Below, piece by piece: positions 8,895 to 18,600 of a stretch of DNA of 64,000 bases. A model generated the notes under the pieces. That model was given only the letters and a program-made list of their open reading frames with translations. It was not told the origin of the DNA and ran no database searches. A program made the position numbers and the translations under genes. This stretch comes from Lysobacterales bacterium (lineage in GTDB: Bacteria; Pseudomonadota; Gammaproteobacteria; Xanthomonadales; Rhodanobacteraceae): contig JADJHN010000001.1 of NCBI GenBank assembly GCA_016707485.1, forward strand, positions 186,001 through 250,000, read 5' to 3'. The stretch's first letter is position 1; every line of letters begins with the position of its first letter.

Positions 8895-9740
8895 ATGAAT
8901 GCTTCCTACAAACAGAAGAGCCTTGCCTGGATCGCGCTCGTGCTGGGCATGTTTGCCACGGCCATCCATCTGCATGGCGGCCTCGATCCACTGGATGCCC
9001 TGATCATCTTCGCCCTGTGCTTCGTCTGCGAACTGGTCGACAGCGGTCTCGGCATGGGCTACGGAACCATCCTCACGCCGGCCCTGCTGCTGCTCGGCTA
9101 CGATGCGCACGACATCGTGCCGACGGTTCTCCTTTCCGAACTGTTGAGCGGATTCTCCGCATCATTTTTCCACAACGAGATCCGCAACGTCGCGCTCGGC
9201 ATCCGTGGCAGGGATTTCTGGCCGGCGCTGATCCTGGCTTCCGGCAGCGTCCTCGGTGTCAGCGCCGGCGTGGTGATCGCCTTGAATCTGCCGAAGGACG
9301 CACTCAACGCCAGTGTCGGCATCATCATCCTGGCCTCGGGATTCTTCGTCCTCCTGCATTCGCGGCGGCACATCGAATATCGGCGCTGGAAGATGGTGGT
9401 ACTGGCGATTGTCGCCTCCTTCAACAAGGCCGTCAGCGGCGGCGGCTACGGACCACTGGTGACCAGCGGCCAGGTGCTCAGTGGCGTCAGCGGCAAGGCA
9501 TCGGTCGGCATCACCTCGTTTGCGGAAGCCTTCACCTGCCTGCTTGCAGTCAGCCTGTTCCTTGCCAGGGGCGAGCACATGAACTGGCTGCTGTTCATTC
9601 CGATGTGTGCCGGCGCCCTGCTCTCGGTACCGTTCTCGGTGTTCATCATCAGCGTGACCCGGGAACACCTGCTCAAGCTTGTCATCGGTGTCGTGACCAT
9701 GATCATGGGCGCGCTGACCGTGCTCAAGGTCGCCAGCTGA
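8895..9740 (+). CDS. TauE/SafE family sulfite/anion exporter-like membrane protein
   Basis: 281-aa inner-membrane protein with about eight predicted transmembrane segments in two similar halves, as usual for TauE/SafE. The first half has the family-like motif DSGLGMGYGTILTPALLLLG, and the second half mirrors it with SGGGYGPLVTSGQVLSG. Members move sulfite, sulfonates or other small anions; the substrate here is unknown. Start at ATG 8895; a TTG two codons upstream is also in frame. No strong Shine-Dalgarno is seen. No sulfur-metabolism gene lies nearby, so the neighbourhood gives no help on substrate. Confidence 0.85.
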   Translation: MNASYKQKSLAWIALVLGMFATAIHLHGGLDPLDALIIFALCFVCELVDSGLGMGYGTILTPALLLLGYDAHDIVPTVLLSELLSGFSASFFHNEIRNVALGIRGRDFWPALILASGSVLGVSAGVVIALNLPKDALNASVGIIILASGFFVLLHSRRHIEYRRWKMVVLAIVASFNKAVSGGGYGPLVTSGQVLSGVSGKASVGITSFAEAFTCLLAVSLFLARGEHMNWLLFIPMCAGALLSVPFSVFIISVTREHLLKLVIGVVTMIMGALTVLKVAS

Positions 9741-9871
9741 TCACGATCATCGGCCGTCCCCGAGTCGGCGCTTGAACCGCGGATGACTCGATCTCCCTTG
9801 ATTCAGCGCGTATTTCGACGCGGCACTTCACTGTCGCCGGCACCATCGCACCAACTGTGGAGTACCCCATC

Positions 9872-10336
9872 ATGCGCAACATCCTCATTGCACTGACTGT
9901 CGGAACGCTGCTGGCCGGCCCCGCGATTGCCGATACGACGCCGACGACAAAGCCGAGCAACACGACAACGGTGCCCGCCATCGCGCTGACCCAGGCGGAA
10001 GTCGAAAGTCGCATCGCCGCGGCCGGCTTCACCGAGTTCCGCCTGCTTACCTTCAAGCATGGCATCTGGAAGGCCGATGCCCGTGGCGGAGAAAAGGAAT
10101 GGGTGGAGATCTACGTGCACCCGATCACCGGCAAGGTATTCCAGGAAGGCATGCCCTCGCCCCTGAACAAGCAGGAGATCGAAGCCAAGATTACCGCTGC
10201 GGGCTACCAGAACGTCCATGACGTCAAGTTCAAGGACGGCATCTGGAAAGCCGAAGCCGACAACGGCAAGGGCCAGGAAGTCAATCTGTTGATCGACCCG
10301 GATGACGGCTCGGTAATCGGCGAAGCCAGGGATTGA
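9872..10336 (+). CDS. Exported protein with two PepSY-like repeats
   Basis: 154-aa small exported protein. A signal peptide (MRNILIALTVGTLLAGPAIA) is followed by a Thr/Pro-rich linker and two consecutive PepSY-like domains of about 55 residues each. The repeats align with one another: SRIAAAGFTEFRLLTFKHGIWKAD in the first corresponds to AKITAAGYQNVHDVKFKDGIWKAE in the second with the same spacing to a following acidic strand. Members usually bind or inhibit peptidases or sense ligands in the periplasm; no specific role can be assigned. Start ATG 9872 follows signal-peptide logic; a GTG at 9857 is in frame. A strong 32-bp palindrome lies 26 bp downstream and may end the transcript. Confidence 0.78.
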   Translation: MRNILIALTVGTLLAGPAIADTTPTTKPSNTTTVPAIALTQAEVESRIAAAGFTEFRLLTFKHGIWKADARGGEKEWVEIYVHPITGKVFQEGMPSPLNKQEIEAKITAAGYQNVHDVKFKDGIWKAEADNGKGQEVNLLIDPDDGSVIGEARD

Positions 10337-10362
10337 CCCGTCTGCCCGACAGGTCGGAAAGC

Positions 10363-10394
10363 CAACGAGGCGAGCCCGCGGGCTCGCCTCGTTG
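10363..10394. terminator. Perfect 32-bp palindrome between convergent genes
   Basis: The sequence from 10363 to 10394 is its own reverse complement; the left half reads CAACGAGGCGAGCCCG. It forms a very stable hairpin on either strand. It lies downstream of the PepSY gene (+) and downstream of the DUF1345 gene (-), a position that suits a bidirectional terminator, but neither side has a clear T-tract. Confidence 0.55.
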
Positions 10395-10491
10395 CATCAG
10401 CTTCAAGCTGCTGCGGACCCCGGCATTTCCCCGCATCGGTGCCTTGGCAGTGTCCGCGTTGCGCAAGGCAATCAACTGCTGCAATCAAGGC

Positions 10492-11172
10492 TCAGACGCT
10501 GCTGGCCACCACGTTGACGCTCAGGGCGATGATGATGACGTTGAAGAAAAAGGCGATGACGGCGTGGGCGAGGGCGACGCGGCGAATCTGGCGCTCGCTG
10601 ATCTGCACGTCGGAGACCTGGAAGGTCATGCCGATGACAAACGCGAAATAGACAAAGTCCCAGTAATCCGGTTCGCGGGTGCCGGGGAAATCGAGGCCGC
10701 TGCCCTTGCCGCCCCTGTCGCCGTAAAATTCATGCGCGTAATGCAGCGCAAAAATCGTGTTCATGAACAGCCAGGCCAGCAGCAGACTCGATGCCGCGAG
10801 CGCCACTTCGAGCAGGCCACCGCTCCTGCTTGCGTGCAGCTCGATGGCCAGGGCGACCACGGCGATCACGGACACTGCAGCGCTGCTGAGCAGGAATCCC
10901 CAATAGCTTTGATCTTCGCGGCGGGCACGCTGGCGCAGGCTGTGCTCGTCTGCATGGAGGATCATGTACAGGGTCGCAGCAAGGAAGATCAGCGCGGCCA
11001 GATCAAAAGCCAGCAGCACGCCGAGAACCGGCGACAAGCCGCCGAAAACAAGGGCGATGGTGAGCACGACGAAAATCGCGGTGCACGCGGTCAGACGCGG
11101 ATAGCGATGGAATCGATGCCAGGGTCCAAAGGATCCGGCGCCATTGTCCTTGCTGGATTGACGAGTCGCCAC
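10492..11172 (-). CDS. DUF1345 family membrane protein
   Basis: 226-aa integral membrane protein with about five transmembrane helices. The C-terminal part holds the signature of DUF1345: FPGTREPDYWDFVYFAFVIG followed by MTFQVSDV, then a last helix near AHAVIAFFFNVIIIALSV. Function is unknown. The frame is open to a TTG at 11220, but the GTG at 11172 has a much better ribosome-binding site (GAGGAG about 9 nt upstream), so it is taken as start. It is convergent with the PepSY gene. The upstream PQQ dehydrogenase gene on the same strand ends 130 bp away. Confidence 0.8.
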   Translation of the reverse strand: MATRQSSKDNGAGSFGPWHRFHRYPRLTACTAIFVVLTIALVFGGLSPVLGVLLAFDLAALIFLAATLYMILHADEHSLRQRARREDQSYWGFLLSSAAVSVIAVVALAIELHASRSGGLLEVALAASSLLLAWLFMNTIFALHYAHEFYGDRGGKGSGLDFPGTREPDYWDFVYFAFVIGMTFQVSDVQISERQIRRVALAHAVIAFFFNVIIIALSVNVVASSV

Positions 11173-11303
11173 CGGCCAGGAACTCCTCAGGGGATACCGT
11201 CGCGGATCATACCCGTGCAACCTTTCGGGTGATTCAATGCCTGCGGGACGAGGTTGTCCGAATTTCCGGCGTCGAGGCAGTCAGGGAAGATTGCGCAACG
11301 ACC

Positions 11304-12425
11304 TTACCTGGAATAGGTCAGCCGATAAACCGCGCCGGCCTGATCGTCGGAAACGAGCAGCGCGCCATCCGGCATCACCAGCACGTCGACCGGCCTGCCC
11401 CAGCTTTTCTCATCGGCCATGAAGCCTTCGATCAGCGGCTCGTAGCCGACTACGCGTGCGCCGTCGATGCGCGCCGTCATCACCCGATAGCCGGCTTTCT
11501 CCGTGCGATTCCACGAGCCATGTTCGGCAATGATTGCCGCACCGTGATATGCCGACGGGAACATCTTGCCTGCGTAGAAACGCATGCCCAATGCGGCGAC
11601 ATGCGCGCCGAGCCGTTGCGCGGGCGGCGTGTAGTCCCTGCACGATTTGCCCTTGCCGAACTCGGGATCAAGCGTATCGCCCTGGTGGCAATACGGGTAG
11701 CCGAAATGCTCGCCAATGCGGCTGAGCCGATTCAATTCATCCGACGGCAGGTCGTCGCCGAGCAGATCGCGGCCGTTGTCGGTGAACCAGAGCTGCTTCG
11801 TCCCCGGTTGCCAGTCGAAGCCGACCGTGTTGCGGATGCCGAAGGCGACGTCCTCGCGATGGCTGCCGTCCGCATCCATGCGCACGATCTTTGCGTAGCC
11901 ATTGCGATCGCAGATGTTGCAAGGCGCTCCAATTGGCACGTACAACTTGCCGTCCGGGCCAAAGGCGATGAATTTCCAGCCATGATGGGTTTCACTCGGC
12001 AAGTCGGAAACAACCATCTCGAGTCCCGGTGCCTGATCGAGATGCTCCTCGATGTCACGCAAGGCGAGGATCTGGCTGACTGCCGAGATATACAAATCGC
12101 CATTGTGGTAGGCGACGCCAACCGGCATGTTCAAACCGGCCGCGATCACGCGGGACTTTTCCGCGCGACCGTCGTGATCCGCATCGCTCAGCGCATAGAC
12201 CTTGCCCGCGCTGCGCGAACCGACAAACACCGTGCCTTTCGAGCCGATTGCAAGCGCGCGCGCATTCGGCACATCGGCCGAATAGACGGTGACGTGGAAA
12301 CCGGCGGGAACCCGCAGCTTCTCGATCGCCGGCGGATCCTTCGCCCAGGCCGAGGCCGCGAATGCGGCGAGCAGGATGGCAGGCGCGATCAGGCCAGGCC
12401 TGAATGCATGGAATGCCGGATTCAT
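11304..12425 (-). CDS. PQQ-dependent sugar dehydrogenase family protein (sorbosone dehydrogenase-like), exported
   Basis: 373-aa beta-propeller oxidoreductase of the glucose/sorbosone dehydrogenase (GSDH) family. A signal peptide covers residues 1-27 (APAILLAAFAASAWA). The mature part shows the repeated propeller signatures: LRVPAGFHVTVYS at the start, HHGWKFIAFGPDGKLYVPIG, NTVGFDWQPGTKQLWFTDNGRD, and near the C-terminus WGRPVDVLVMPDGALLVSDD. Such enzymes use PQQ in the periplasm to oxidise aldoses; the actual substrate, and whether PQQ binding is retained, are not established. The ATG at 12425 has a GGAGG ribosome-binding site about 8 nt upstream, which settles the start against a 36-codon upstream extension. 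Confidence 0.83.
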   Translation of the reverse strand: MNPAFHAFRPGLIAPAILLAAFAASAWAKDPPAIEKLRVPAGFHVTVYSADVPNARALAIGSKGTVFVGSRSAGKVYALSDADHDGRAEKSRVIAAGLNMPVGVAYHNGDLYISAVSQILALRDIEEHLDQAPGLEMVVSDLPSETHHGWKFIAFGPDGKLYVPIGAPCNICDRNGYAKIVRMDADGSHREDVAFGIRNTVGFDWQPGTKQLWFTDNGRDLLGDDLPSDELNRLSRIGEHFGYPYCHQGDTLDPEFGKGKSCRDYTPPAQRLGAHVAALGMRFYAGKMFPSAYHGAAIIAEHGSWNRTEKAGYRVMTARIDGARVVGYEPLIEGFMADEKSWGRPVDVLVMPDGALLVSDDQAGAVYRLTYSR

Positions 12426-12540
12426 CGGTTGCCTCCGCACTGCGTCAGGGGACTGCATTCTCTTCTGTTCCGCGCGAATCCGGAAATGCGCGCGCTTGAC
12501 GGCACGCCGCACCGAATCCGCGTACGCCAGCATCGAGCGT

Positions 12541-12882
12541 TCAAACCTTCTTCAGGAACTCCGATTTCAGCATCATCGCGCTGCCGTTGACCTTGCCTTC
12601 GACATCGTGATCGCCGCCCACCACGCGGATGCCGCGGACCTTGGTGCCCTGCTTGATCACCTGCGATGACCCGCGCACCTTGAGATCCTTTATCAGCACG
12701 ACATCGTCGCCGTCGGCGAGGAGATTGCCGTTGGCGTCCTTGACCGTGGCCGCATCGTCATCGCCTGCCGCCGCGACCGCGACGATCGGCCATTCGTGTG
12801 CGCAATCGGCACAGACATAGTTGTCGCCGTCCGGATAGGTATTTTCCATCGAACAAATCGGGCACGCGGGGATATCGGACAT
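12541..12882 (-). CDS. yjdM: Zinc-ribbon protein YjdM/PhnA family
   Basis: 113-aa cytoplasmic protein. The N-terminus carries a zinc ribbon with two CxxC pairs (CPICSMENTY and CADCAHEW); the C-terminal half is the compact PhnA/YjdM beta domain (DGDDVVLIKDLKVRGSS and RGIRVVGGDHDVEGKVNG). Length and domain order match the family. It was once linked to alkylphosphonate use by gene position in E. coli, but it is not a phosphonate hydrolase by sequence and there are no phn genes here. Start ATG 12882, directly before the zinc ribbon. It lies between lldD and the sugar dehydrogenase on the same strand. Confidence 0.88.
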   Translation of the reverse strand: MSDIPACPICSMENTYPDGDNYVCADCAHEWPIVAVAAAGDDDAATVKDANGNLLADGDDVVLIKDLKVRGSSQVIKQGTKVRGIRVVGGDHDVEGKVNGSAMMLKSEFLKKV

Positions 12883-12994
12883 GGCACTTCTGCGCTGGAC
12901 GAGGCCGGACATCTTAACGTCCCATTGCGTGCTCTGCCGGCATGCCTTGTCGCCGCTCCGATGATCGCGCCGATGCAGCAGCTCAAGTTCCCCG

Positions 12995-14167
12995 TTACGG
13001 CGCGTGGATCACCGCCGATCCGCGCAGATCCGCGAGCCGCGTGCAGCCGGTGAGGGCCATGGCGACGAGCATTTCCTTGCGCAGGATATCCAGCATGTGC
13101 GCGACCGCCGCTTCGCCACCGGCGGCAAGGGCGTACGCCCAGGCGCGGCCAAGCATGCAACCATCGGCACCGAGGGCAATTGCCTTGACCACATCGAGGC
13201 CGCTGCGGATGCCGCCGTCGAAGAGAATCTGCATGCGTTCACCGATCGCGGCGGCGATTTCCGGCAGGACGGCAATGGTCGATGGCACGCCATCGAGCTG
13301 ACGCCCGCCGTGATTGGAGACGACCAGTCCGTCGAACCCCATGTCTGCTGCCGTCCGCGCGTCGTCGACATCAAGCACGCCCTTGAGGACGATCTTTCCC
13401 GACCAGTTTGCCCGCAGCCAGTCAAGATCCTGCCAACGCACCGAGGGATCGAATTGCGCATCGACCCAACTCCGGAACCCGGCCAGGCCTTGCGCATCGG
13501 GAACGGCACCGCGCAGGTTTCCAAATACCAGCGGCTTGCCGTGCACGCCGACATCGGCCAGCCAGCGCGGGTGCGAAAGCAGGTCCCAGGCACGCGCCAG
13601 TCTGGTGCGTGCATCGTCGTTGCCACTCATGCCGTTGCGCGTATCGCGATAGCGCGCGCCCATCACGGCGAGATCGACGGTGAAGACCAGCACCTCGCAG
13701 CCAAGCGCCTGCGCGCGCTGCAGCAACTCCGCGGCGTAGCCACGATCGCGCAGCACGTAAAGCTGGAACCAGAACGCCGGACCGACCGCGGCATGCACCT
13801 CGTGCATCGGGCAGATCGAGACGGTTGATTCGCAGAACACGATACCGGCGTCGCGGGCCGCGCGGGCCGCCTGCACTTCTCCCCGCCGCGCGAACATGCC
13901 GGCCAGGCCAACCGGCCCGAGCACCACCGGCAAGGCCATTGCCTGGCCGGCCAGGCTGGTGGCGAGGTTTATTTCCGAGACATCGCGCAGGACGCGCTGG
14001 CGCAAACGCACGCCTTGCAGGTCCTCCACGTTCGCGCGCAGGCTGCATTCGTCGTAGGCACCGCCGTCGATGTAGTCGAAAAGCTGTCGTGGCAGGCGTC
14101 GCCGGGCCAGCTCTCGATAGTCGAGGATCGAAGCGGGCTGCAGGAATCGCGGACGGGACTCGGACAT
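12995..14167 (-). CDS. lldD: FMN-dependent L-lactate dehydrogenase LldD
   Basis: 390-aa FMN enzyme of the alpha-hydroxy-acid oxidase family that oxidises L-lactate to pyruvate and passes electrons to the respiratory quinone pool at the inner membrane. The catalytic base is His286 in SNHGGRQLDG, followed by the FMN-phosphate loop FDGGIRSGLDVVKA and LGADGCMLGRAW. The FWFQLYVLRDRGYAAEL segment and length agree closely with E. coli LldD. Substrate within the family is inferred from overall resemblance. Start ATG 14167 (MSESRPRF); no lldP permease or lldR regulator is nearby. The methyltransferase gene is divergent with a 168-bp spacer that should hold both promoters. Confidence 0.88.
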   Translation of the reverse strand: MSESRPRFLQPASILDYRELARRRLPRQLFDYIDGGAYDECSLRANVEDLQGVRLRQRVLRDVSEINLATSLAGQAMALPVVLGPVGLAGMFARRGEVQAARAARDAGIVFCESTVSICPMHEVHAAVGPAFWFQLYVLRDRGYAAELLQRAQALGCEVLVFTVDLAVMGARYRDTRNGMSGNDDARTRLARAWDLLSHPRWLADVGVHGKPLVFGNLRGAVPDAQGLAGFRSWVDAQFDPSVRWQDLDWLRANWSGKIVLKGVLDVDDARTAADMGFDGLVVSNHGGRQLDGVPSTIAVLPEIAAAIGERMQILFDGGIRSGLDVVKAIALGADGCMLGRAWAYALAAGGEAAVAHMLDILRKEMLVAMALTGCTRLADLRGSAVIHAP

Positions 14168-14335
14168 GGGTATGCTCGTCTGTCGGCAATAGGACTTTGC
14201 CGTGCCGGCCAAGCATCCGCGTGATTGCATCCGGGATCAATCCACGTGCGAACCGCGGCCGCTTTGCGCTGCGTCGGGTTACGATGCCGACCTTGCCTGA
14301 GCGTCACCGACGTGCAACCCGGGAGCTTCTCTGCC

Positions 14336-15178
14336 GTGCCCCGTCATTCCGGCCCACTGCTTGTTCTCGATGTAGCCGCATCCCTGCTCGCGGCACGCGA
14401 TTGCCGCGCGTCGGAATGGACCGGCTCGCTGGACCTTGGCCGCTCGCTGACGATGGCATCGCCGGGCGCGGACTACTGGACCTGGCACGGCCAGCAGTTT
14501 CCCTATCCTGCCAGACTCAAGGAGCGAACCATCTACTGCTGGGACGGAGATGCGTTTGTCGCGGTGTCGCGATTTTCCGGATCGCTGATCAAGCTGGTGC
14601 CGACCGAATGGGGCGCGCCGACCTTCGAGATCGATGGCATCAAGATGCTGCCGACGGCGAAGGAATCACCGTTCGAGGATGCACGGCGCAAGGTGGCCTT
14701 GATCGAGCCACGCGGCAAGATCGTGCTCGATACCTGCGGCGGGCTCGGCTATTTTGCCGCCTGTTGCCTTGAAGCCGGCGTGGCGCGCCTGCAGTCTTTC
14801 GAGAAGAATGCCGATGTGCTCTGGCTGCGCACGATCAATCCATGGTCACCCGATGCCGAGGCCGCGCAGCAAGGGGGTCGCCTGCATGTCGCGCAGGCTG
14901 ATGTAACCACCGCAATCGAGGCACTTGCCGATGCCTCCTTTGATGCCGCCTTGCACGACCCGCCGCGATTCGGCATCGCCGGCGAACTCTATGCGCAGGT
15001 GTTCTACGATCAACTCGCGCGCGTGCTGCGCCGTGGCGGACGCCTGTTCCATTACACGGGCAGCCCGAACAAGCTGACCAGCGGACGCGATGTGCCACGC
15101 GAAGTCAGCAAGCGCCTGGAGAAGGCCGGTTTCAAGGCACAACTGGCCCTCGACGGCGTGCTCGCGACGCGACGCTGA
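14336..15178 (+). CDS. Class I SAM-dependent methyltransferase, function unknown
   Basis: 280-aa protein with a Rossmann-type methyltransferase domain in the C-terminal 170 residues. Motif I is IVLDTCGGLGYFAACCLEAG, motif II ends in SFEKNADVLWL, and the catalytic-loop equivalent is LHDPPRFGIAGELYAQVFY, followed by VLRRGGRLFHYTGSPNKL. The N-terminal 100 residues form a separate, unrecognised domain with several aromatic residues (DYWTWHGQQFPYP). Substrate is unknown; a resemblance to spermidine-synthase-like methyltransferases is possible but unproven. The GTG at 14336 is preceded by GGGAG about 10 nt upstream, better than the ORF-opening codon at 14225. It may be followed in the same transcript by the small gene at 15252. 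Confidence 0.72.
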   Translation: MPRHSGPLLVLDVAASLLAARDCRASEWTGSLDLGRSLTMASPGADYWTWHGQQFPYPARLKERTIYCWDGDAFVAVSRFSGSLIKLVPTEWGAPTFEIDGIKMLPTAKESPFEDARRKVALIEPRGKIVLDTCGGLGYFAACCLEAGVARLQSFEKNADVLWLRTINPWSPDAEAAQQGGRLHVAQADVTTAIEALADASFDAALHDPPRFGIAGELYAQVFYDQLARVLRRGGRLFHYTGSPNKLTSGRDVPREVSKRLEKAGFKAQLALDGVLATRR

Positions 15179-15251
15179 AGGCGAGGCCACAGCAGCAATC
15201 AAGGCGCATCGGCACTCGCCCGCGCATGCCCGGAACACAACGGAGATACCC

Positions 15252-15647
15252 ATGAATCACGCCGTCATCAGCAGCTTCAAGAATGTCGAAACCGGCGACA
15301 TGCAGGCGCAGGGCGAATCGATCACCCTGTTTGATTCCGAAGCAGCGGCACGGGCGCACTTCGCGCAGCGCGCATCATTGCTTGAGATGGCGGTAAAGGT
15401 GGCGTGCGAGGAAGAGCCGGATTCCGGTTTCATCATCTGGCTGCTGATCTTGCGCATGCCACTGGCTGTAGAAAATATCGACGAAGCGCTTGAGGACCTG
15501 GAGCTGGTCCTTGAAGAAACCGATGCCGTCGATGATCCGTTTGGCGAATTTGTGGTCGCCTATGCGGGGTCCAGGCATGGGGCCAATGGCAAGACGGAAT
15601 ATGCGCAGGCATCAGCCCTCAAGGAACTCGAAGCCTGGCTGACCTGA
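15252..15647 (+). CDS. Small acidic hypothetical protein
   Basis: 131-aa predicted cytoplasmic protein that I do not recognise. It is acidic, with a run of Glu/Asp-rich helix in the middle (NIDEALEDLELVLEETDAVDD), and has no signal peptide, membrane segment or metal motif. The ATG at 15252 has a plausible GGAGAT ribosome-binding site 5-6 nt upstream. The codon usage looks like that of its neighbours, and the coding frame is clean, so it is probably a real gene. It follows the methyltransferase gene after 73 bp on the same strand and is convergent with the mutase gene. Confidence 0.6.
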   Translation: MNHAVISSFKNVETGDMQAQGESITLFDSEAAARAHFAQRASLLEMAVKVACEEEPDSGFIIWLLILRMPLAVENIDEALEDLELVLEETDAVDDPFGEFVVAYAGSRHGANGKTEYAQASALKELEAWLT

Positions 15648-15697
15648 TGCGTGCCTTCAGGCCCGCCCTCGCTTGATCCATCGCACCGTCCGCGCGG

Positions 15698-18600
15698 CTA
15701 CATGTTCCTGCGGTACTCGCCGCCGACGTCATACAGGGCGTGGCTGATCTGGCCGAGCGAATGGGTCTTCACCGCCTCCATCAGCGCCTCGAAGACGTTC
15801 CTGCGCTCGCGCGCGGTGTCCTGCAGGTAGGCGAGGCCGTGCCCGGAATGCGCCTCGGTTTCGCTGTCCTCGTCAGCCGTCGTCGCGTTCGAATGCGAAG
15901 TCTCGCCACTGGGTGCCAGCGCATTGCGGTTTGCCTGCCAGGCCAGCACGTTGGCAATCTGCTGGCCCTTTTCGGCCTCGGTCGAGCGGATCAGCTCGAT
16001 CTCGGTGACGATGTCGCCGGCATGCTCCTTGGGCAGGAAGGTATTGACGCCGACCAGCGGCAACGAGCCATCGTGCTTCTTGTGCTCGTAGTACATCGAT
16101 TCTTCCTGGATCTTGCCGCGCTGGTACATCGTGTCCATCGCGCCGAGCACGCCGCCACGATCGCTGATTGCCTCGAATTCCTTGTACACCGCCTCCTCGA
16201 CGATGTCGGTCAGCTTGTCGACGATGAAGCTGCCCTGCCAGGGGTTCTCGCAGAAATTGAGGCCCAGCTCCTTGTTGATGATCATCTGGATCGCCACCGC
16301 GCGGCGCACGCTCTCCTCGGTCGGCGTGGTGATCGCCTCGTCGTAGGCATTGGTGTGCAGCGAGTTGCAGTTGTCGAACAAGGCATAGAGCGCCTGCAAC
16401 GTGGTGCGGATATCGTTGAACTGGATCTCCTGCGCGTGCAGCGAACGACCTGAAGTCTGGATGTGGTACTTCATCATCTGGCTGCGCTCGTTGGCGCCGT
16501 AGCGCTCGCGCATGGCGCGCGCCCAGATGCGCCGGGCGACACGGCCGATCACCGTGTATTCCGGATCCATGCCGTTGGAAAAGAAGAAGCTCAGGTTTGG
16601 CGCGAAATCATCGATGCTCATTCCCCGCGCCAGGTAGTACTCGACGATGGTGAAGCCGTTGCTCAGGGTAAAGGCAAGCTGGCTGATCGGGTTGGCGCCG
16701 GCTTCGGCAATGTGGTATCCGGAAATGGATACGGAATAGAAATTGCGCACTTTCTGGTCGACGAAATACTGCTGGATGTCACCCATCATGCGCAGCGCGA
16801 ACTCGGTCGAGAAAATGCAGGTGTTCTGCGCCTGGTCTTCCTTCAGGATGTCCGCCTGCACGGTGCCCCGCACCGAGCGCAGCGTCTCGGCCTTGATCCG
16901 CGCATAGGTTTCGGCATCGACAAGCTGGTCGCCGCAGATGCCGAGCAAGGCAAGGCCGAGGCCGTCATTGGTCGGCGGCAGGTCACCGGAATAGATCGGG
17001 CGTGTGCGGCCGTCGAAGAACTTCGCGATCTTCCCTTCCGCTTCCTGCCAGCGCTTTTCGTCCTGCTTGAGGTAAAGCTCGATCTGCTGGTCGATCGCCG
17101 TATTCATGAACATCGAAAGGATGATCGGCGCCGGGCCATTGATCGTCATCGATACCGATGTCGTCGGCGCACACAGGTTGAAGCCCGAATAGAGCTTCTT
17201 CATGTCATCCAGGGTCGGCACGTTGACGCCGGAGTTGCCGATCTTGCCGTAGATGTCGGGGCGTGGCGCCGGATCCTCGCCATACAAGGTCACCGAATCA
17301 AACGCGGTCGACAGGCGCGCCGCCGGCTGGCCGACACTGAGGTAATGGAAACGGCGATTGGTGCGCTCGGGCGTGCCTTCGCCGGCAAACATGCGGATCG
17401 GATCCTCGCCGGTGCGTCGATACGGATAGACGCCGCCGGTGTACGGATAGCTGCCCGGCAGGTTTTCCTTCTGCAGAAACACCAGCAGCTCGCCCCAGCT
17501 CTTGTAGGTCGGCGCGGCGATCTTCGGGATCTTCTGGTGCGACAGCGACTCGCGGTAGTTCTCGACCTTGATTGCCTTGCCGCGCACCTCGTACTCGGTG
17601 ACCTCGTCGGTGATCGATTTCAGCCTGTGTGGCCATTCGCGCAACAGACGCAGCGAATCGGATGAAAGCGACTGGATTGCATCGTTGTAGCGCTGGCGCA
17701 GGAGAGCCGGGATTGGCGATGACCAGCCATTCGGCTGTTGGAAGCCGGGATTCGGGATTCGCAAAAGCGCTTCGTCGTACAACCCAAGCGATGATGGCAA
17801 TTTCGGATCATCGAGTTCTTTCAGTGCCGTCCACAGCGACTGCGCGCGATCGGCGAATTCCGCCTGCTCTTCAATGCTCGCATTGATGCCCCTGCCTTGT
17901 TCGGCGATCTCGGCAAGATAGCGGACACGCGCTCCCGGTATCAGGACGGTCGCCCGCGGCTCCTTCAGCGACGTGTCGATGTCCGGCGTCCAATCGATCC
18001 CCGAATCTCCATTCCCGATTCCCAACTTCTGCCGCAACAACCGACACAGGTTCGCAAACATCCAGGTGATGCCCGGATCGTTGAACTGGCTGGCGATGGT
18101 CGGATAGACCGGCACTTCGTCATCGCTGAGCTGGAACTTGACGCGATTGCGCTTCCACTGCTTGCGCACGTCACGCAGTGCATCCTCGGCGCCACGCTTG
18201 TCGAACTTGTTGAGCACGATCAGCTCGGCGAAATCGACCATGTCGATCTTTTCAAGCTGGCTGGCCGCACCGTAGTCGCTGGTCATCACATACATCGGGA
18301 AATCGACCAGATCGACAATCTCGGAATCGGACTGGCCGATGCCGGCGGTCTCGACGATGACCAGATCGTACGCCTGGCTTCTGAGGAAACCGACGCAATC
18401 CTTGAGCACGATGCTGGTCGCCGCGTGCTGTCGCCGCGTCGCCATCGAACGCATGAACACGCGATGGCTGCGCAAGGCGTTCATGCGGATGCGATCACCC
18501 AGCAAGGCGCCACCGGATCGACGCCGGGTCGGATCGACCGCCAGCACGGCGATGCGCATGCGCGGAAACGCGTGCAGGAACCGCAACAGCAACTCATCGA

